Assembly: GCF_025290835.2 (NCBI RefSeq)
Contig: NZ_JAOCQD020000001.1
Coordinates: 62,001-126,000 of the forward strand
Direction: 5' to 3'
DNA from: Aquabacterium sp. OR-4
Lineage (GTDB): Bacteria > Pseudomonadota > Gammaproteobacteria > Burkholderiales > Burkholderiaceae_C
Length of the DNA stretch: 64,000 nt
The translations under genes were made by a program, and so were the position numbers. Position 1 is the first letter of the stretch. Each line of letters opens with the position of its first letter. Below, piece by piece: positions 47,106 to 57,053 of this stretch. Under the pieces are notes generated by a model. That model saw only the letters and a list, made by a program, of their open reading frames with translations, searched no databases and was not told where the DNA came from.

Positions 47106-49413
47106 ACCACTGGCGCGCCCGCGTGATGCCGGTGTAGACCAGCTCGCGCGTGAGCACCGGGCTCAGCCGCGCCGGCAGCACCAACGCGGCGTGCGCAAAT
47201 TCGCTGCCCTGGGACTTGTGCACCGTCATCGCGAACACGGTTTCCACCGCACGCAGCCGGCTGGGCAGCACCCAGCGGATGGCGCCCGAGCCATCGCCCG
47301 CGGCAAAGGCCACCCGCAGCCGCGGCCGGCCGCCGGCGGCATCGGGCCGCGCCAGCGTGACGCCCACGTCGCCGTTCATCAGGCCCAGGCCGTAGTCGTT
47401 GCGCGTCACCAGCACCGGCCGGCCGGCATACCACTCGCCGCCGGCACCAGGCGCACCGGCCGCACCTGGCACACCCGGCTGCGCCATGGCGGCGGGCGGC
47501 AGCAGGCCCTCGTCGCGCAGCAGCGCCACGATGCGCGCATTGAGCCCGGCCACGCCCTGCGGCCCGCTGCGCAGCGCGCACAGCAGCTGAAAGCCGGCCT
47601 GCGCGGCCAGCACCGCCCGCGCCCAGTCGTCAAAAGCCCCGGCCGGCGCATCGGCCGGCGGCTGCTGCGCCTGCATCAGGCGCAGAAAACGCGCATAACC
47701 TGCAATTGGCGCGGCGGGCGTGGCCGTCTGACCGAAGGCCGCCGGCGCCCCGTGCACCACCAGGGCGCGAAAGGCCGCCTCGTCGCCCGCCGGCAGGCAG
47801 GCCAGATCGGCCGGGCGCTCGGCCAGCACCTGGCGCACGCCGTCGGCGTCGCCGCGGTTCACCGCCTCGGCCAGCCGGCCGATGCCGCTGCCGGCGCTGA
47901 AGCGGTGGCTGTGGCGCAGCCGGGCCACGGCCTGGTCGAGCGCATGGCCCTGCGCGTCGATCAGCTTGTCTTCGATGGCCTGGCCGGTGGCGGCCTGCAG
48001 CCAGGCGGCGGTGTCGGGCAGGTAGTGCCCGTCGTCGGCACGGCGGCACAGGTCGCCCAGCACGGCGCCGGCTTCCACCGAGGCCAGCTGGTCCTTGTCG
48101 CCCAGCAGCACCAGGCGGGCCTGCGGCGGCAGCGCGGCCAGCACGGCGGCCATCATCTCGAGGTCGAGCATCGAGGCCTCGTCGATCACCAGCACATCCA
48201 GCGGCAGCGGGTGGCGCGCATCGTGGCGGAAGTGGCGCGTGTCGGGGCGGCTGCCCAGCAGGCGGTGCACCGTGCTCACCGCAGTGGGGATGGCCGCGCG
48301 CAGCGCCTCGGCATCGCCCTGGCCGTGGCCGTGGCCGTGGCTGTGGCTGTGATCGTGGCGCGGCGGCCCCAGGCCGGCCAGGTTGAGCCCGCCCACCGCC
48401 TTGGCGATGGACTCATTGAGCCGCGCCGCCGCCTTGCCGGTGGGTGCGGCCAGGCGGATGCGCAGCGGGCGCGGCGCGCCGCCATCGGCCGCCGGCACGC
48501 CCAGCGCCAGGTGCTGCAGCACGGCCAGCAGGCGCACCACGGTGGTCGTCTTGCCGGTGCCGGGGCCGCCGGTGACGATGGCAAAACCCTGGCGTGCCGC
48601 CAGCGCGCAGGCCAGGCGCTGCCAGTCGGGCGTGACGGTGGGCGTGACGGTGGGCGTGGCGGTGGGGGTGGCGGCGGATGCCGCGGCGCCTGGGTCGCCA
48701 TCGGCCGGCGTGAACACCACCTCGATGGCGCGGCGCAGCTCGGCCAGGCGCTCGGGGCGCGCGGCCTCGGTGGGCGCGGCCAGGCGCTGCGCGATGGCGG
48801 CTCGCACGTCCTGCTCGTGCTGCCAGTAGCGGCGCAGGTACAGGCGCTGGCCCTCGCGCACCAGCGGCGTGGCGCCGGGGCCGGCCGCCACCAACAGCGG
48901 GTGCGCGAGCGTGGCCAGCCAGCGCGGCAGGTCCACGTCGGCCAGCAGCCGGGCCGGCGATGGCGCCACCGGCGCGCTGTCGGTGGCGCTGTCCTCGCGG
49001 TCATCGTCGGCGCCCGACGGCGCACGCTCGGCGCGATCATCGGGCGGCAGGGCCAGGGCCAGCGCGGCATCGGCCAGCGTGGCCGCCAGGTCGAGACAGG
49101 CATGGCCGCGGCCGAGCTGGTGGCTGGCCAGCGCGGCGGCCAGGATCAGCAGCTCGTCGGCGTCGGGCGCCTGCCGGGCCAGAAAGCCGGCAAACACGCG
49201 GTCGAGCGCACGCAGCCAGCCCTGCGCCACCCAGGCGTCCAGCGTGGCCAGCAGCGCGGCATGCCGGGGTGGGGGCGGCGCCAGAACGCGGGCGGCCACG
49301 TCGATGGCCATGTCAGCGGCCAGCTCAGCGGCCAGCTCAGCGGCCGGATCAGTGGCCGGATCGGCCGCCAGACCGCCGGTGGCGCTGTCGCGGTGGTGCA
49401 GGGTGTTGCTCAT
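47011..49413 (-). CDS. recD: RecD, exodeoxyribonuclease V alpha subunit (5'-3' helicase)
   Basis: RecD is the fast 5'-3' helicase motor of RecBCD. The protein has 800 residues against about 610 in E. coli. Walker A is VTGGPGTGKTTTVVRLL, motif II is VLVIDEASMLD, motif III is LVLLGDKDQLASVEAG, and the C-terminal motif is MTVHKSQGSEF, followed by LVYTGITRARQ. Extra length comes from low-complexity inserts: a TPT-repeat just before motif I and a His/Gly/Ser run (HDHSHSHGHGHG) between motifs I and II. Both are encoded by short tandem repeats. The start overlaps the recB stop by ATGA. It is the last gene of the five-gene operon. Confidence 0.95.
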   Translation of the reverse strand: MSNTLHHRDSATGGLAADPATDPAAELAAELAADMAIDVAARVLAPPPPRHAALLATLDAWVAQGWLRALDRVFAGFLARQAPDADELLILAAALASHQLGRGHACLDLAATLADAALALALPPDDRAERAPSGADDDREDSATDSAPVAPSPARLLADVDLPRWLATLAHPLLVAAGPGATPLVREGQRLYLRRYWQHEQDVRAAIAQRLAAPTEAARPERLAELRRAIEVVFTPADGDPGAAASAATPTATPTVTPTVTPDWQRLACALAARQGFAIVTGGPGTGKTTTVVRLLAVLQHLALGVPAADGGAPRPLRIRLAAPTGKAAARLNESIAKAVGGLNLAGLGPPRHDHSHSHGHGHGQGDAEALRAAIPTAVSTVHRLLGSRPDTRHFRHDARHPLPLDVLVIDEASMLDLEMMAAVLAALPPQARLVLLGDKDQLASVEAGAVLGDLCRRADDGHYLPDTAAWLQAATGQAIEDKLIDAQGHALDQAVARLRHSHRFSAGSGIGRLAEAVNRGDADGVRQVLAERPADLACLPAGDEAAFRALVVHGAPAAFGQTATPAAPIAGYARFLRLMQAQQPPADAPAGAFDDWARAVLAAQAGFQLLCALRSGPQGVAGLNARIVALLRDEGLLPPAAMAQPGVPGAAGAPGAGGEWYAGRPVLVTRNDYGLGLMNGDVGVTLARPDAAGGRPRLRVAFAAGDGSGAIRWVLPSRLRAVETVFAMTVHKSQGSEFAHAALVLPARLSPVLTRELVYTGITRARQWFTLVPAVPAGPVDVLRAAVQRRVERVSGLVD

Positions 49414-52400
49414 GCCAAGGCCTCGCCGCCGTCGAACAGTGCATCCAGGGCCTCGATCAGCGCCCGCGGCGGCCGCTCGAGGTGCAGGCCCTGGCCCGCT
49501 GCGGCATGGCCGCGCAGGAACAGGTAGACCGCGCCACCGATGTGCTGCTCATAGTCGTAGCCCGGCAGGCGGCACTTGAGCAGGCGGTGCAGGGCCAGCA
49601 GGTACAGCGCGTACTGCAGCTCGTAGCGGTGGTGCAGCACCGCCTCGCGCAGCGCGGCGGGCGTGTAGTCGGCATCGCGCGGGCCGAGCCAGTTGCTCTT
49701 GTGGTCGGCCACGTACCAGCGGCCCTCGTGCTCGAACACCCAGTCGATGAAGCCCTTGAGCATGCCGTTGAGCTGCTGTGCGGCCAGCGGCGGCCGCGCC
49801 GCGCCGCCCAGCGTGTGGCGGGTGACCAGGGCATCGAGCGCAGCCGTGTCCACCCGCTGCGCGGCAAACCAGAACTCCAGCTCGACCTGCATCTGCGCCG
49901 CTGCCAGCTGGGCCGGCGCCAGCGGCGTGCTGCCGGGCGTCAGGCGGGTCAGATCGAGCGGTGTGGCCAGCCAGCCCGACAGCCAGCGCGCCAGCGGCCC
50001 GGCCCAGCCGCGCCAGGGCCCGCTGGCACAGCGGCGGGCCAGCCAGTCGGCGGTGGTGGCGCCGTGCTGCGCGGCCTGGGCAAAGCCCTGGGTGCCGGCC
50101 CATTCGAGCACGCCGTGCAGAAAGCTGCCGGCCTCGGCACCCCGCGCAAAGGCGTGCAGCGCGCCGCTGACGGCCGCCGGCGCGCTGCCGGTGGCGGCAC
50201 CTGTGGCAGCACCTGTGGCAAACCCCGTGGCGAGCCCGGTGGCAACGCCCGTCGCACCCGTGGCCCCCTGCTCGGCCAGCGCCTCGGCAAAGGTCTCCTC
50301 GGCGGCACTGGCCGGCGGCGTGGCGGGCGGGTCGGCCGAGGCCGCGGCGCCGGTGGCGCCACCGTCGGCCACGCCGCCTTCGGCCGCCAGTGCCGGCGCG
50401 GCGCGCAGGGCGGTGTAGCTGGCGATCCACCAGCGCTCGCGCGGGCCGGGGGGCTCGGGCGGCGGCGCCCAGTCAGGGCGGGCCGAGGTGGCGCGGTGGC
50501 GCGTGTCGTCGGCCGGCGGCAGCGGCTGCACGGCGATGGCGGGGCAGCCGCGGGCCAGGGCCTGCAGCGCCGGGCCCAGGGCCTCGGGCGGCAGCGCCGC
50601 GCCGCCGCTCAGCAGGCTGCCGAAGGCGCTGCGCTGCAGCTCCTTCAGGGGCGCCATGCCCACCCAGGTGGCGTGGCGGGCGCGGGTCAGGGCCACATAC
50701 AGCTTGCGCAGGTCTTCGCCCAGGCGCTCCTGGTCAACCCGGGCCAGGGCCTGGGCGTCGGCGCGCAGTGCCACCACCGGCTGGCCGGCGTCGTCGTGCC
50801 AGGTCAGTGGCGTGTCGTCCGGCCGGGTGGCGCGGAACGCGCAGGCGAAGGGCAGGAACACCAGCGGGTACTCCAGGCCCTTGCTCTTGTGCACGGTGAC
50901 CACCTTCACCAGCGCGGCATCGCTTTCGAGCCGCAGCTTGCGCGCATCGCCATCGCCGGTGGCGTCGGCCCGCTGCTCGGCCAGGTGGCGGATCAGCGCA
51001 TGTTCGCCGTCGAGCTGCACCGCGGCGTGCTGCAGCAGCTCGGCCAGGTGCAGCAGGTCGGTGAGCAGCCGCTCACCCTGCCCGTCAGGCGCGGCCAGCA
51101 GGCGCTGCGGCACGGCAAAGTCGTGCAGCAGGTGGCGCAGCATCGGCAACACGCCCTGGCGCCGCCACATCTGGCGGTAGCCGCGAAACTGCAGCACGCG
51201 CGCCTCCCAGGCCAGCTCGTCGTGGTTGAGGCGGTCGAGCGCGGCCCAGTCCAGGCCCAGCGTGGCGCTGCCGAGTGCGGCGCGCAGGGTGCGGTCGTCG
51301 TCGGGCGCGGCGCAGGCGGCCAGCCAGCGCTGCAGGTCGGCGGCCACCGCGCTGTCGAACACCGAGCCCTTGTCCGACAGGTACACGCTGCGCACACCGC
51401 GCTGGCGCAGCGCGGCCTGCACCGCGGCGGCTTCGCGGCCGTTGTTGACCAGCACCGCCATATCACCCGGCTGCACGCCCTGCAGCGCATCGTGCTCGGC
51501 AAAGCCGGCGCGGCCGGCCTGGCCCTCGGCCAGCAGGCGCACGATCTCGCTGGCGCTGGCCTGCGCCGCCTGCTGCAGCGCGGCGGTGGCGCTGAGCGCC
51601 GCGCCACCGGGCCCCGCCGGCAGCTGCCACAGCACCAGGGCCGGGGCCGGGGCGTCGCCACGCCACCATTGCTCGCCGCGGCCGCGCGCATCCACCGGCT
51701 GGAAGGGCAGCGGGTTGTGCCCGCCGTGCCGGAACAGGAACGCGCCGGCGCCCTCGGCGCGCGCCTCGGCCTGCTGGAACACCTGGTTCACCGCCGCCAC
51801 CATGGCCTGGCTGGAGCGGAAGTTGGTGCCCAGCGTGGCGTGGCGATCGCCGGTGTCGCGCCGCGCCGCCAGGTAGGTGTGGATGTCGGCCCCGCGAAAG
51901 GCGTAGATGGCCTGCTTGGGGTCGCCGATCAGCACCAGCGCGGTGGCCGCATCGTTGTCGGCCACGCGGTAGATGGTGTCGACGATGCGGTACTGCACCG
52001 GGTCGGTGTCCTGGAACTCGTCGATCAGGGCCACCGGAAACTGCGTGCGGATGCGCTGCGCCAGGCGGGCGCCGTTGGGGCCCTGCAGCGCGGCGTCCAG
52101 CCGGGTGAGCAGTTCGTCAAAGCCCATCAGCGCGCGCTGGGCCTGCTCGCGCTGCAGGCGCCGGGCGGTCCAGTCGGCGGCGTGGCGCAGCAGGTCTTCG
52201 CGCCCGGTGGGCAGGGCCTCGAGCTGGCCGCGCAGCGCGGGCAGGGCCCGCAGGGCGGGATGCTCGGGCGCGGCGCCCAGCTTCCAGGCATCGGCCAGGC
52301 CTTCGGGGGTGAGGCGGGTCCAGGCGCTGCTGCTGCTGTCCAGATCGGGGCGGGGCAGCTCGCTGCCGGCCCATGCGGCCAACGCGTCGAGCCAGGGGCC

Positions 52401-53228
52401 GTAGTAGCGGGCCTGCAGCTTGCGGCCGTCCACCTGCTTGGCGGCCACGGCGGCATCGAGCAGGGCGCGCAGCTCGGCCACCCAGGCCGGCCACGGCGCC
52501 TTCAGCTCGGCCAGCGCCTGCTGCTGCGCCGCGCGGGCCTGGCCCAGCGCCTGGGCCGGTGCCTGGCCCGGGCCCAGCGCCGCACTGCGGGCCAGCAGCG
52601 GCGCCACCTCGGCGCGCAGCGCATCGGGCGTGGGCCACCAGGCCCGCACCTGGGCGGCATCGTCGGCCGGCAGCGGCGTGAAGAAGCTGCGCCAGTAGTC
52701 GCGCAGCGCCTCGGCCAGCAGCTCGCGCTGGTCGGTCTCGAGCGTCTGGGTGAACAGGCTGCCGCTGTCGAAGGCATGCTCGCGCAGCATGCGGTAGCAC
52801 CAGCCGTGGATGGTGGACACCGCCGCCTCGTCCATCCACTCGGCCGCCAGGCGCAGCGTGCGCGCGCAGGCCGGCCATTGGTCAGCGGGGTAGCTGGCGC
52901 GCAGGTCGTGCAGCAGGTCGCGGCCGGCGGGCTGATCGGGCACCGTGACCGGATCGGCCAGAAAGGCCACCGCGGCCTCGGCCAGCCGGGCGCGGATGCG
53001 GTCGCGCAGCTCCTGCGTGGCGGCCTCGGTGAAGGTCACCACCAGGATCTCGGGCGGCACCAGCGGCCGCGTGAAGCCGCAGCCGCCGGGCCCGGCGCCG
53101 CCATGGCCCAGCACCAGGCGCAGGTACAGCGCGGCAATGGTGAAGGTCTTGCCGGTGCCGGCGCTGGCCTCGATGAGGCGGCTGCCGCGCAGCGCAAAGC
53201 TCAGCGGTTGCAGGATGGGCGTGGTCAT
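49410..53228 (-). CDS. recB: RecB, exodeoxyribonuclease V beta subunit (helicase-nuclease)
   Basis: RecB carries the 3'-5' helicase and the only nuclease domain of RecBCD. The ATG at 53228 gives 1272 residues. Helicase motifs include EASAGTGKTFTIAALYLRLV near the start, VVTFTEAATQELRDRI, ALIDEFQDTDPVQYRI, LIGDPKQAIYAFRGAD and VHKSKGLEYPLVFLPF. The nuclease domain retains GFIDWVFEHEGRWYVADHKSNW, containing the metal-binding Asp residues and the catalytic Lys. An Ala/Thr/Val-rich linker (about residues 950-1020) joins the domains. It overlaps recC and recD by 4 nt each. Confidence 0.96.
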   Translation of the reverse strand: MTTPILQPLSFALRGSRLIEASAGTGKTFTIAALYLRLVLGHGGAGPGGCGFTRPLVPPEILVVTFTEAATQELRDRIRARLAEAAVAFLADPVTVPDQPAGRDLLHDLRASYPADQWPACARTLRLAAEWMDEAAVSTIHGWCYRMLREHAFDSGSLFTQTLETDQRELLAEALRDYWRSFFTPLPADDAAQVRAWWPTPDALRAEVAPLLARSAALGPGQAPAQALGQARAAQQQALAELKAPWPAWVAELRALLDAAVAAKQVDGRKLQARYYGPWLDALAAWAGSELPRPDLDSSSSAWTRLTPEGLADAWKLGAAPEHPALRALPALRGQLEALPTGREDLLRHAADWTARRLQREQAQRALMGFDELLTRLDAALQGPNGARLAQRIRTQFPVALIDEFQDTDPVQYRIVDTIYRVADNDAATALVLIGDPKQAIYAFRGADIHTYLAARRDTGDRHATLGTNFRSSQAMVAAVNQVFQQAEARAEGAGAFLFRHGGHNPLPFQPVDARGRGEQWWRGDAPAPALVLWQLPAGPGGAALSATAALQQAAQASASEIVRLLAEGQAGRAGFAEHDALQGVQPGDMAVLVNNGREAAAVQAALRQRGVRSVYLSDKGSVFDSAVAADLQRWLAACAAPDDDRTLRAALGSATLGLDWAALDRLNHDELAWEARVLQFRGYRQMWRRQGVLPMLRHLLHDFAVPQRLLAAPDGQGERLLTDLLHLAELLQHAAVQLDGEHALIRHLAEQRADATGDGDARKLRLESDAALVKVVTVHKSKGLEYPLVFLPFACAFRATRPDDTPLTWHDDAGQPVVALRADAQALARVDQERLGEDLRKLYVALTRARHATWVGMAPLKELQRSAFGSLLSGGAALPPEALGPALQALARGCPAIAVQPLPPADDTRHRATSARPDWAPPPEPPGPRERWWIASYTALRAAPALAAEGGVADGGATGAAASADPPATPPASAAEETFAEALAEQGATGATGVATGLATGFATGAATGAATGSAPAAVSGALHAFARGAEAGSFLHGVLEWAGTQGFAQAAQHGATTADWLARRCASGPWRGWAGPLARWLSGWLATPLDLTRLTPGSTPLAPAQLAAAQMQVELEFWFAAQRVDTAALDALVTRHTLGGAARPPLAAQQLNGMLKGFIDWVFEHEGRWYVADHKSNWLGPRDADYTPAALREAVLHHRYELQYALYLLALHRLLKCRLPGYDYEQHIGGAVYLFLRGHAAAGQGLHLERPPRALIEALDALFDGGEALA

Positions 53229-56200
53229 GCGTCGGCCCCCAGGCCCGCGGCAGCCCGCCGGCCCTTGCCGGGCTTGTCGTCGGCGCGCTGCAGCGCGGCG
53301 TCCAGCGGCGCCAGCAGGGCCAGCGCCCAGTGCGCAAACTCGCCGCCGGCCCACAGCGCGTCGAAGCCGGTGAAGGCGCGCGCCAGGTAGGCGTTGCCCT
53401 CGCGCTCGCCGTACAGGCCGTGCGCGGGTTCGTGGTCTTCGTAGGCGGCGCGGGCGGCTGCATGGGCCTCGGCGCTGTCGGGCCCGGCGTCGGCGCCGCC
53501 CTTGTCCAGCCATTCGAATGCGCTGCGCAGGGCCAGCGGCAGCGGCTGTGTGAGGCCTTGCTGCCAGGCCGCCAGCAGCGCGGCCCAGGCGGCCTTGGCG
53601 CTGGCCGCATCCAGCGGCATCAGCGTGGCGGTGCCGGCCTTGCTGACCACCACGGTGGTGATCGGCTCGGCGCCCAGGTGCGCGGCCAGATGCGCCACCC
53701 AGGGCGCCACCAGGCGGTCGCGGCGGTAGCGCTTGTTGGCGATCAGGCTGCCGCTGTCGAGCAGCAGGCGCACGCGCTGGCCTTGGGCGTTGGCACGCAG
53801 CTGGCCCAGCCAGTCGAGCAGGCGCAGCGGTTCGGGCAGGCCCTCGGGCAGGTGATCGAGCAGCGCATCGGGCAGCGTTTGCGGCCACAGGCCCAGCTGC
53901 TCGGTGTAGCGGGCGAACAGGTCGTCCATCGGCGCGGCCAGCTGCTGCTGCACCAGCTCGGCAAAGTGGCCGGCCGGCAGCGCGCCGCGGCGGGCCATGC
54001 GCTGCAGCTGGGCCTGCATGGCGTGCTCGCGGCTGTCACCGGCTTCGAGCGCGGCCAGCTGGGCCTGGATCAGCTCGTCCTGCAGCTGCCAGTTCTCGAG
54101 CGCGTCCACGGCAAAGGGCTCCTGGTCGGCGCCCACCGGGTCGTCGGCCTCGAAAAAGACGCCCAGGCGCTGGCGCAGGAAGCTGCGCGCCGGATTGGCC
54201 AGAAACTCGGCCAGCAGGCGCAGCGTGAGCGGGCCTTCGAAGGCCCAGGGCGGCAAGGCGGCGCTGCCTGCATCGCCAGGGTCGCCTTCGTTGCCTGCGT
54301 CACCCGGGTTGCCCGCGTCGCCTGCGGGCGGGGCGGCCTGCGGCACGGCGCACAGGCCGTCGCGCCACTCGTGGGCGTGGCTGGACAGGCGGGGGTCGCC
54401 GCCTTGCGTGAAGTAGGCCGCGTCGAATGGCTGCAAGGGATGCTCGACGCTCAGCGCCGCCACCAGCGCCTGGCCGGCCGGGCGATCGGCCGGGTGATCG
54501 TGCGGGTGATCGGCCGGCGCGCCGGCCAGCTGCCAGCCGGCGGCCAGGTGGTCGCGCAACTGGGCCACCAGCACCGAGGGGGCGCGCTCCGACTGGTCAT
54601 GGATGCTGCGCCCCACCCAGCTGATGTGCAGGCGCTCGCGCGCCGACAGCAGGGCTTCGAGGAACAGGTAGCGGTCGTCCTCGCGGCGCGAGCGGTCGCC
54701 GGGGCGCCAGTCGCCGCCCACGCCGGCGCCCATCAGGTCGAAATCCATCGGCACGCGGCTGCGCGGGTAGTCGCCGTCGTTCATGCCCAGCAGCGCGACG
54801 ATGCGAAACGGGATCGCGCGCATCGGCATCAGCGTGGCAAAGGTCACCGCGCCGGCAAAAAAGGGCTGGCTGAGGCCGCCGGCGTCCAGCGCCGCCAGCC
54901 AGTGCTCGCGCACCACGGCCAGCGGCAGCGGCTCGACCAGCGCCGCGCTGGCGCAGGCGGCCAGCCAGTCCTGCAGCGTGGTCTGCAGGCGCAGCAGGGT
55001 CAGGCCGTCGGTGGGGCGGCCCTTGGCGGCGGCGCCGGGCACGCCACCTGGCGGCCCGGCTGCCGGGCCGGCGTCGGTGTCGAAGCAGTCGGCCAGCAGG
55101 GCGTTCAGCCGCTCACCCCAGGCGTTGGGCGACACCGGCTCGGCCAGCGCCTGCCAGTGCCGCTCGAGCGTGGCCAGCAAGGTGACCAGCGGGCCCAGCA
55201 GGGCGGCGTCGAGCCCGCCGATCTCGTCGAGCGGCTCGATGCCCAGCCAGGCCTCGCCCGCACCATGCACGCCGCTGGCATAGCCCAGCAGCATGCGCTG
55301 CAGGCCGCTGTCCCAGCTGTTGTGCGGCTGGTCGGGCGGCAGGCCCAGCGCCGCACGCTGCGCCGCATGCAGGCCCCAGCGGATGTTGGCGCCCTGCAGC
55401 CAGCGGCGCAGCAGCGGCAGCTGGTCGTCGGCGATGGCAAAGCGCCGGCGCAGCGCCGGCACCTCCAGCAGATCCAGCACGTCGCTGACCGCCAGGCGCG
55501 ATTGCGGCAGGGCCAGCAGCTTCTCCAGCGCGCCCAGCAGCGGGTCGTGCCCGCGCTGGCCCTGGTCGGCCAGCGAATACGGGATGTGGCGCGCATCGCC
55601 GCTGGGCAGCAGGCCGAACACCGCCTGCACATGCGGCGCATAGGCGGCGATGTCGGGCACCATCACGATCACGTCGCGCGGCTGCAGCGTGGCATCGGCG
55701 GCCATGGCCTGCAGCAGCTGGTCGTGCAGCACCTCCACCTCGCGCTGCGGGCCGTGGGTGATGTGGAGCTGGATCGAGCGGTCCCGCGCCGCGTCCACCG
55801 CCGGCCAGCGCGCGCGCGTTTCGGCCAGCGGGCGCAGGTCGCGGATGTCGTCCTGCAGCTGGGCCAGCAGGCTGTGGCCGGGCGTGGCCTCGAACAGGTC
55901 AATGCGCTGGCCCAGGGCCAGCAGCTGGCGGGCATGCGCCTGAGCCGCCGCGCTGTCGCTGCCATCAAACTCATCGAGCAGGCGGATGAAGTCGCGCCCC
56001 TGCTTGCCCCAGGCGGCCAGCAGCGGCTGGGCATGCAGGTGCAGGGCTTCGTCGGCGATGGCGCCTTCGCTGCCGGGGCGGCGGCGCTGGCGCTGGCGCT
56101 CGGCGCGCAACAAGTCCTTGTCGGCCACGATGTGCGACCAGTCGTGCTCGCAGGGGTTGTGCACGCACATCAACACCTGGGTGAAGCGGGCCAGCGCGGC

Positions 56201-57025
56201 CAGCACCTGCAGCGCCTGCTGCGGCAGCGAGGAGATGCCGAACACCACCAGGCGCCGCGGCAGGCCGGCCGGGCGCGGGCCGTCGCGCGCCGGCGCCCAA
56301 TCGGCCATGCGCTGCAGAAACTGCTGGTGCACGGCGGCGCGGCTGGTGGCGGCCGCGGCGGCGCCGGCATCGGTACCGGCATCGGTGCCAGCATCGACAT
56401 CACCGCCAGGCTCGGCCGCGGCCGCCACGTCGGCCAGCAGCGCGCGCCACAGCCGCGGTTGCCAGCGCAGGTCGTCGGGCACCGGCTGCAGGCCCTGGCG
56501 GCTGGTGGCGATGCGGTCGTCACCGGCGGCCCAGTCGGCCAGCCAGTCGGCGCGGTAGACCTGGTACTGGTCGAGCAGGTCGGCCAGGCGCTCGGCCAGC
56601 TGGTGGCGCTTGCGCAGGTCGGCGTCGTCAGCCAGAAAGCGCTGCAGCGGCGCGAACACCGGCTCGGCCAGCAAGGCCGGCAGCAGGCGCATCAGCCGCC
56701 ACAGCAGCAGCGGCTTGTCGAAGGGCGAGACCGGCGGCACGGCGGCCGGGCCCAGCACCGCGCGGTAGACGTCCCACTGAAAGCGCGAGGGCAGCAGCAT
56801 CTTCACCGCCGCGGCAATGCCCAGGCCGCCCGAGCCGTCGGCGCGCGGCGGCCGGGCCATGGCCAGCTTGAGCCACTGCGCCACGCCGTTGCTCTGCACC
56901 AGCACCGTCTCGTCGGCCAGCGGCGGCAGCGGATGGGCGGCCAGCCACTGCAGCATCAGCGCGCGCAGCGCCTCGGGGTGGTTGCCGTGCACCACCAGGA
57001 AGCCGGGGGTCAGGGTGTCGCTCAT
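53225..57025 (-). CDS. recC: RecC, exodeoxyribonuclease V gamma subunit
   Basis: RecC holds the complex together, splits the duplex and recognises Chi using inactivated helicase/nuclease folds. The ATG at 57025 gives 1266 residues, longer than E. coli RecC (1122). Family blocks are present: HGNHPEALRALMLQWL near the start, VFGISSLPQQALQVLAAL, VMVPDIAAYAPHVQAVFG, PFRIVALLGMNDGDYPRSR and LEALLSARERLHISWVGRS. A GTDAGTDAGA repeat insert lies around residue 210. The stop overlaps recB by 4 nt, and 28 nt separate it from the SbcC-like gene upstream. Confidence 0.95.
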   Translation of the reverse strand: MSDTLTPGFLVVHGNHPEALRALMLQWLAAHPLPPLADETVLVQSNGVAQWLKLAMARPPRADGSGGLGIAAAVKMLLPSRFQWDVYRAVLGPAAVPPVSPFDKPLLLWRLMRLLPALLAEPVFAPLQRFLADDADLRKRHQLAERLADLLDQYQVYRADWLADWAAGDDRIATSRQGLQPVPDDLRWQPRLWRALLADVAAAAEPGGDVDAGTDAGTDAGAAAAATSRAAVHQQFLQRMADWAPARDGPRPAGLPRRLVVFGISSLPQQALQVLAALARFTQVLMCVHNPCEHDWSHIVADKDLLRAERQRQRRRPGSEGAIADEALHLHAQPLLAAWGKQGRDFIRLLDEFDGSDSAAAQAHARQLLALGQRIDLFEATPGHSLLAQLQDDIRDLRPLAETRARWPAVDAARDRSIQLHITHGPQREVEVLHDQLLQAMAADATLQPRDVIVMVPDIAAYAPHVQAVFGLLPSGDARHIPYSLADQGQRGHDPLLGALEKLLALPQSRLAVSDVLDLLEVPALRRRFAIADDQLPLLRRWLQGANIRWGLHAAQRAALGLPPDQPHNSWDSGLQRMLLGYASGVHGAGEAWLGIEPLDEIGGLDAALLGPLVTLLATLERHWQALAEPVSPNAWGERLNALLADCFDTDAGPAAGPPGGVPGAAAKGRPTDGLTLLRLQTTLQDWLAACASAALVEPLPLAVVREHWLAALDAGGLSQPFFAGAVTFATLMPMRAIPFRIVALLGMNDGDYPRSRVPMDFDLMGAGVGGDWRPGDRSRREDDRYLFLEALLSARERLHISWVGRSIHDQSERAPSVLVAQLRDHLAAGWQLAGAPADHPHDHPADRPAGQALVAALSVEHPLQPFDAAYFTQGGDPRLSSHAHEWRDGLCAVPQAAPPAGDAGNPGDAGNEGDPGDAGSAALPPWAFEGPLTLRLLAEFLANPARSFLRQRLGVFFEADDPVGADQEPFAVDALENWQLQDELIQAQLAALEAGDSREHAMQAQLQRMARRGALPAGHFAELVQQQLAAPMDDLFARYTEQLGLWPQTLPDALLDHLPEGLPEPLRLLDWLGQLRANAQGQRVRLLLDSGSLIANKRYRRDRLVAPWVAHLAAHLGAEPITTVVVSKAGTATLMPLDAASAKAAWAALLAAWQQGLTQPLPLALRSAFEWLDKGGADAGPDSAEAHAAARAAYEDHEPAHGLYGEREGNAYLARAFTGFDALWAGGEFAHWALALLAPLDAALQRADDKPGKGRRAAAGLGADA

Positions 57026-57053
57026 GGGGGTGTCCGGGCGTGCGCGCAGCCGA

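Noticed and set aside
48960..53390. Plus-strand open frame of 1476 codons
   Set aside because: Antisense shadow of recB and the recD start; composition typical of the reverse strand of high-GC genes.
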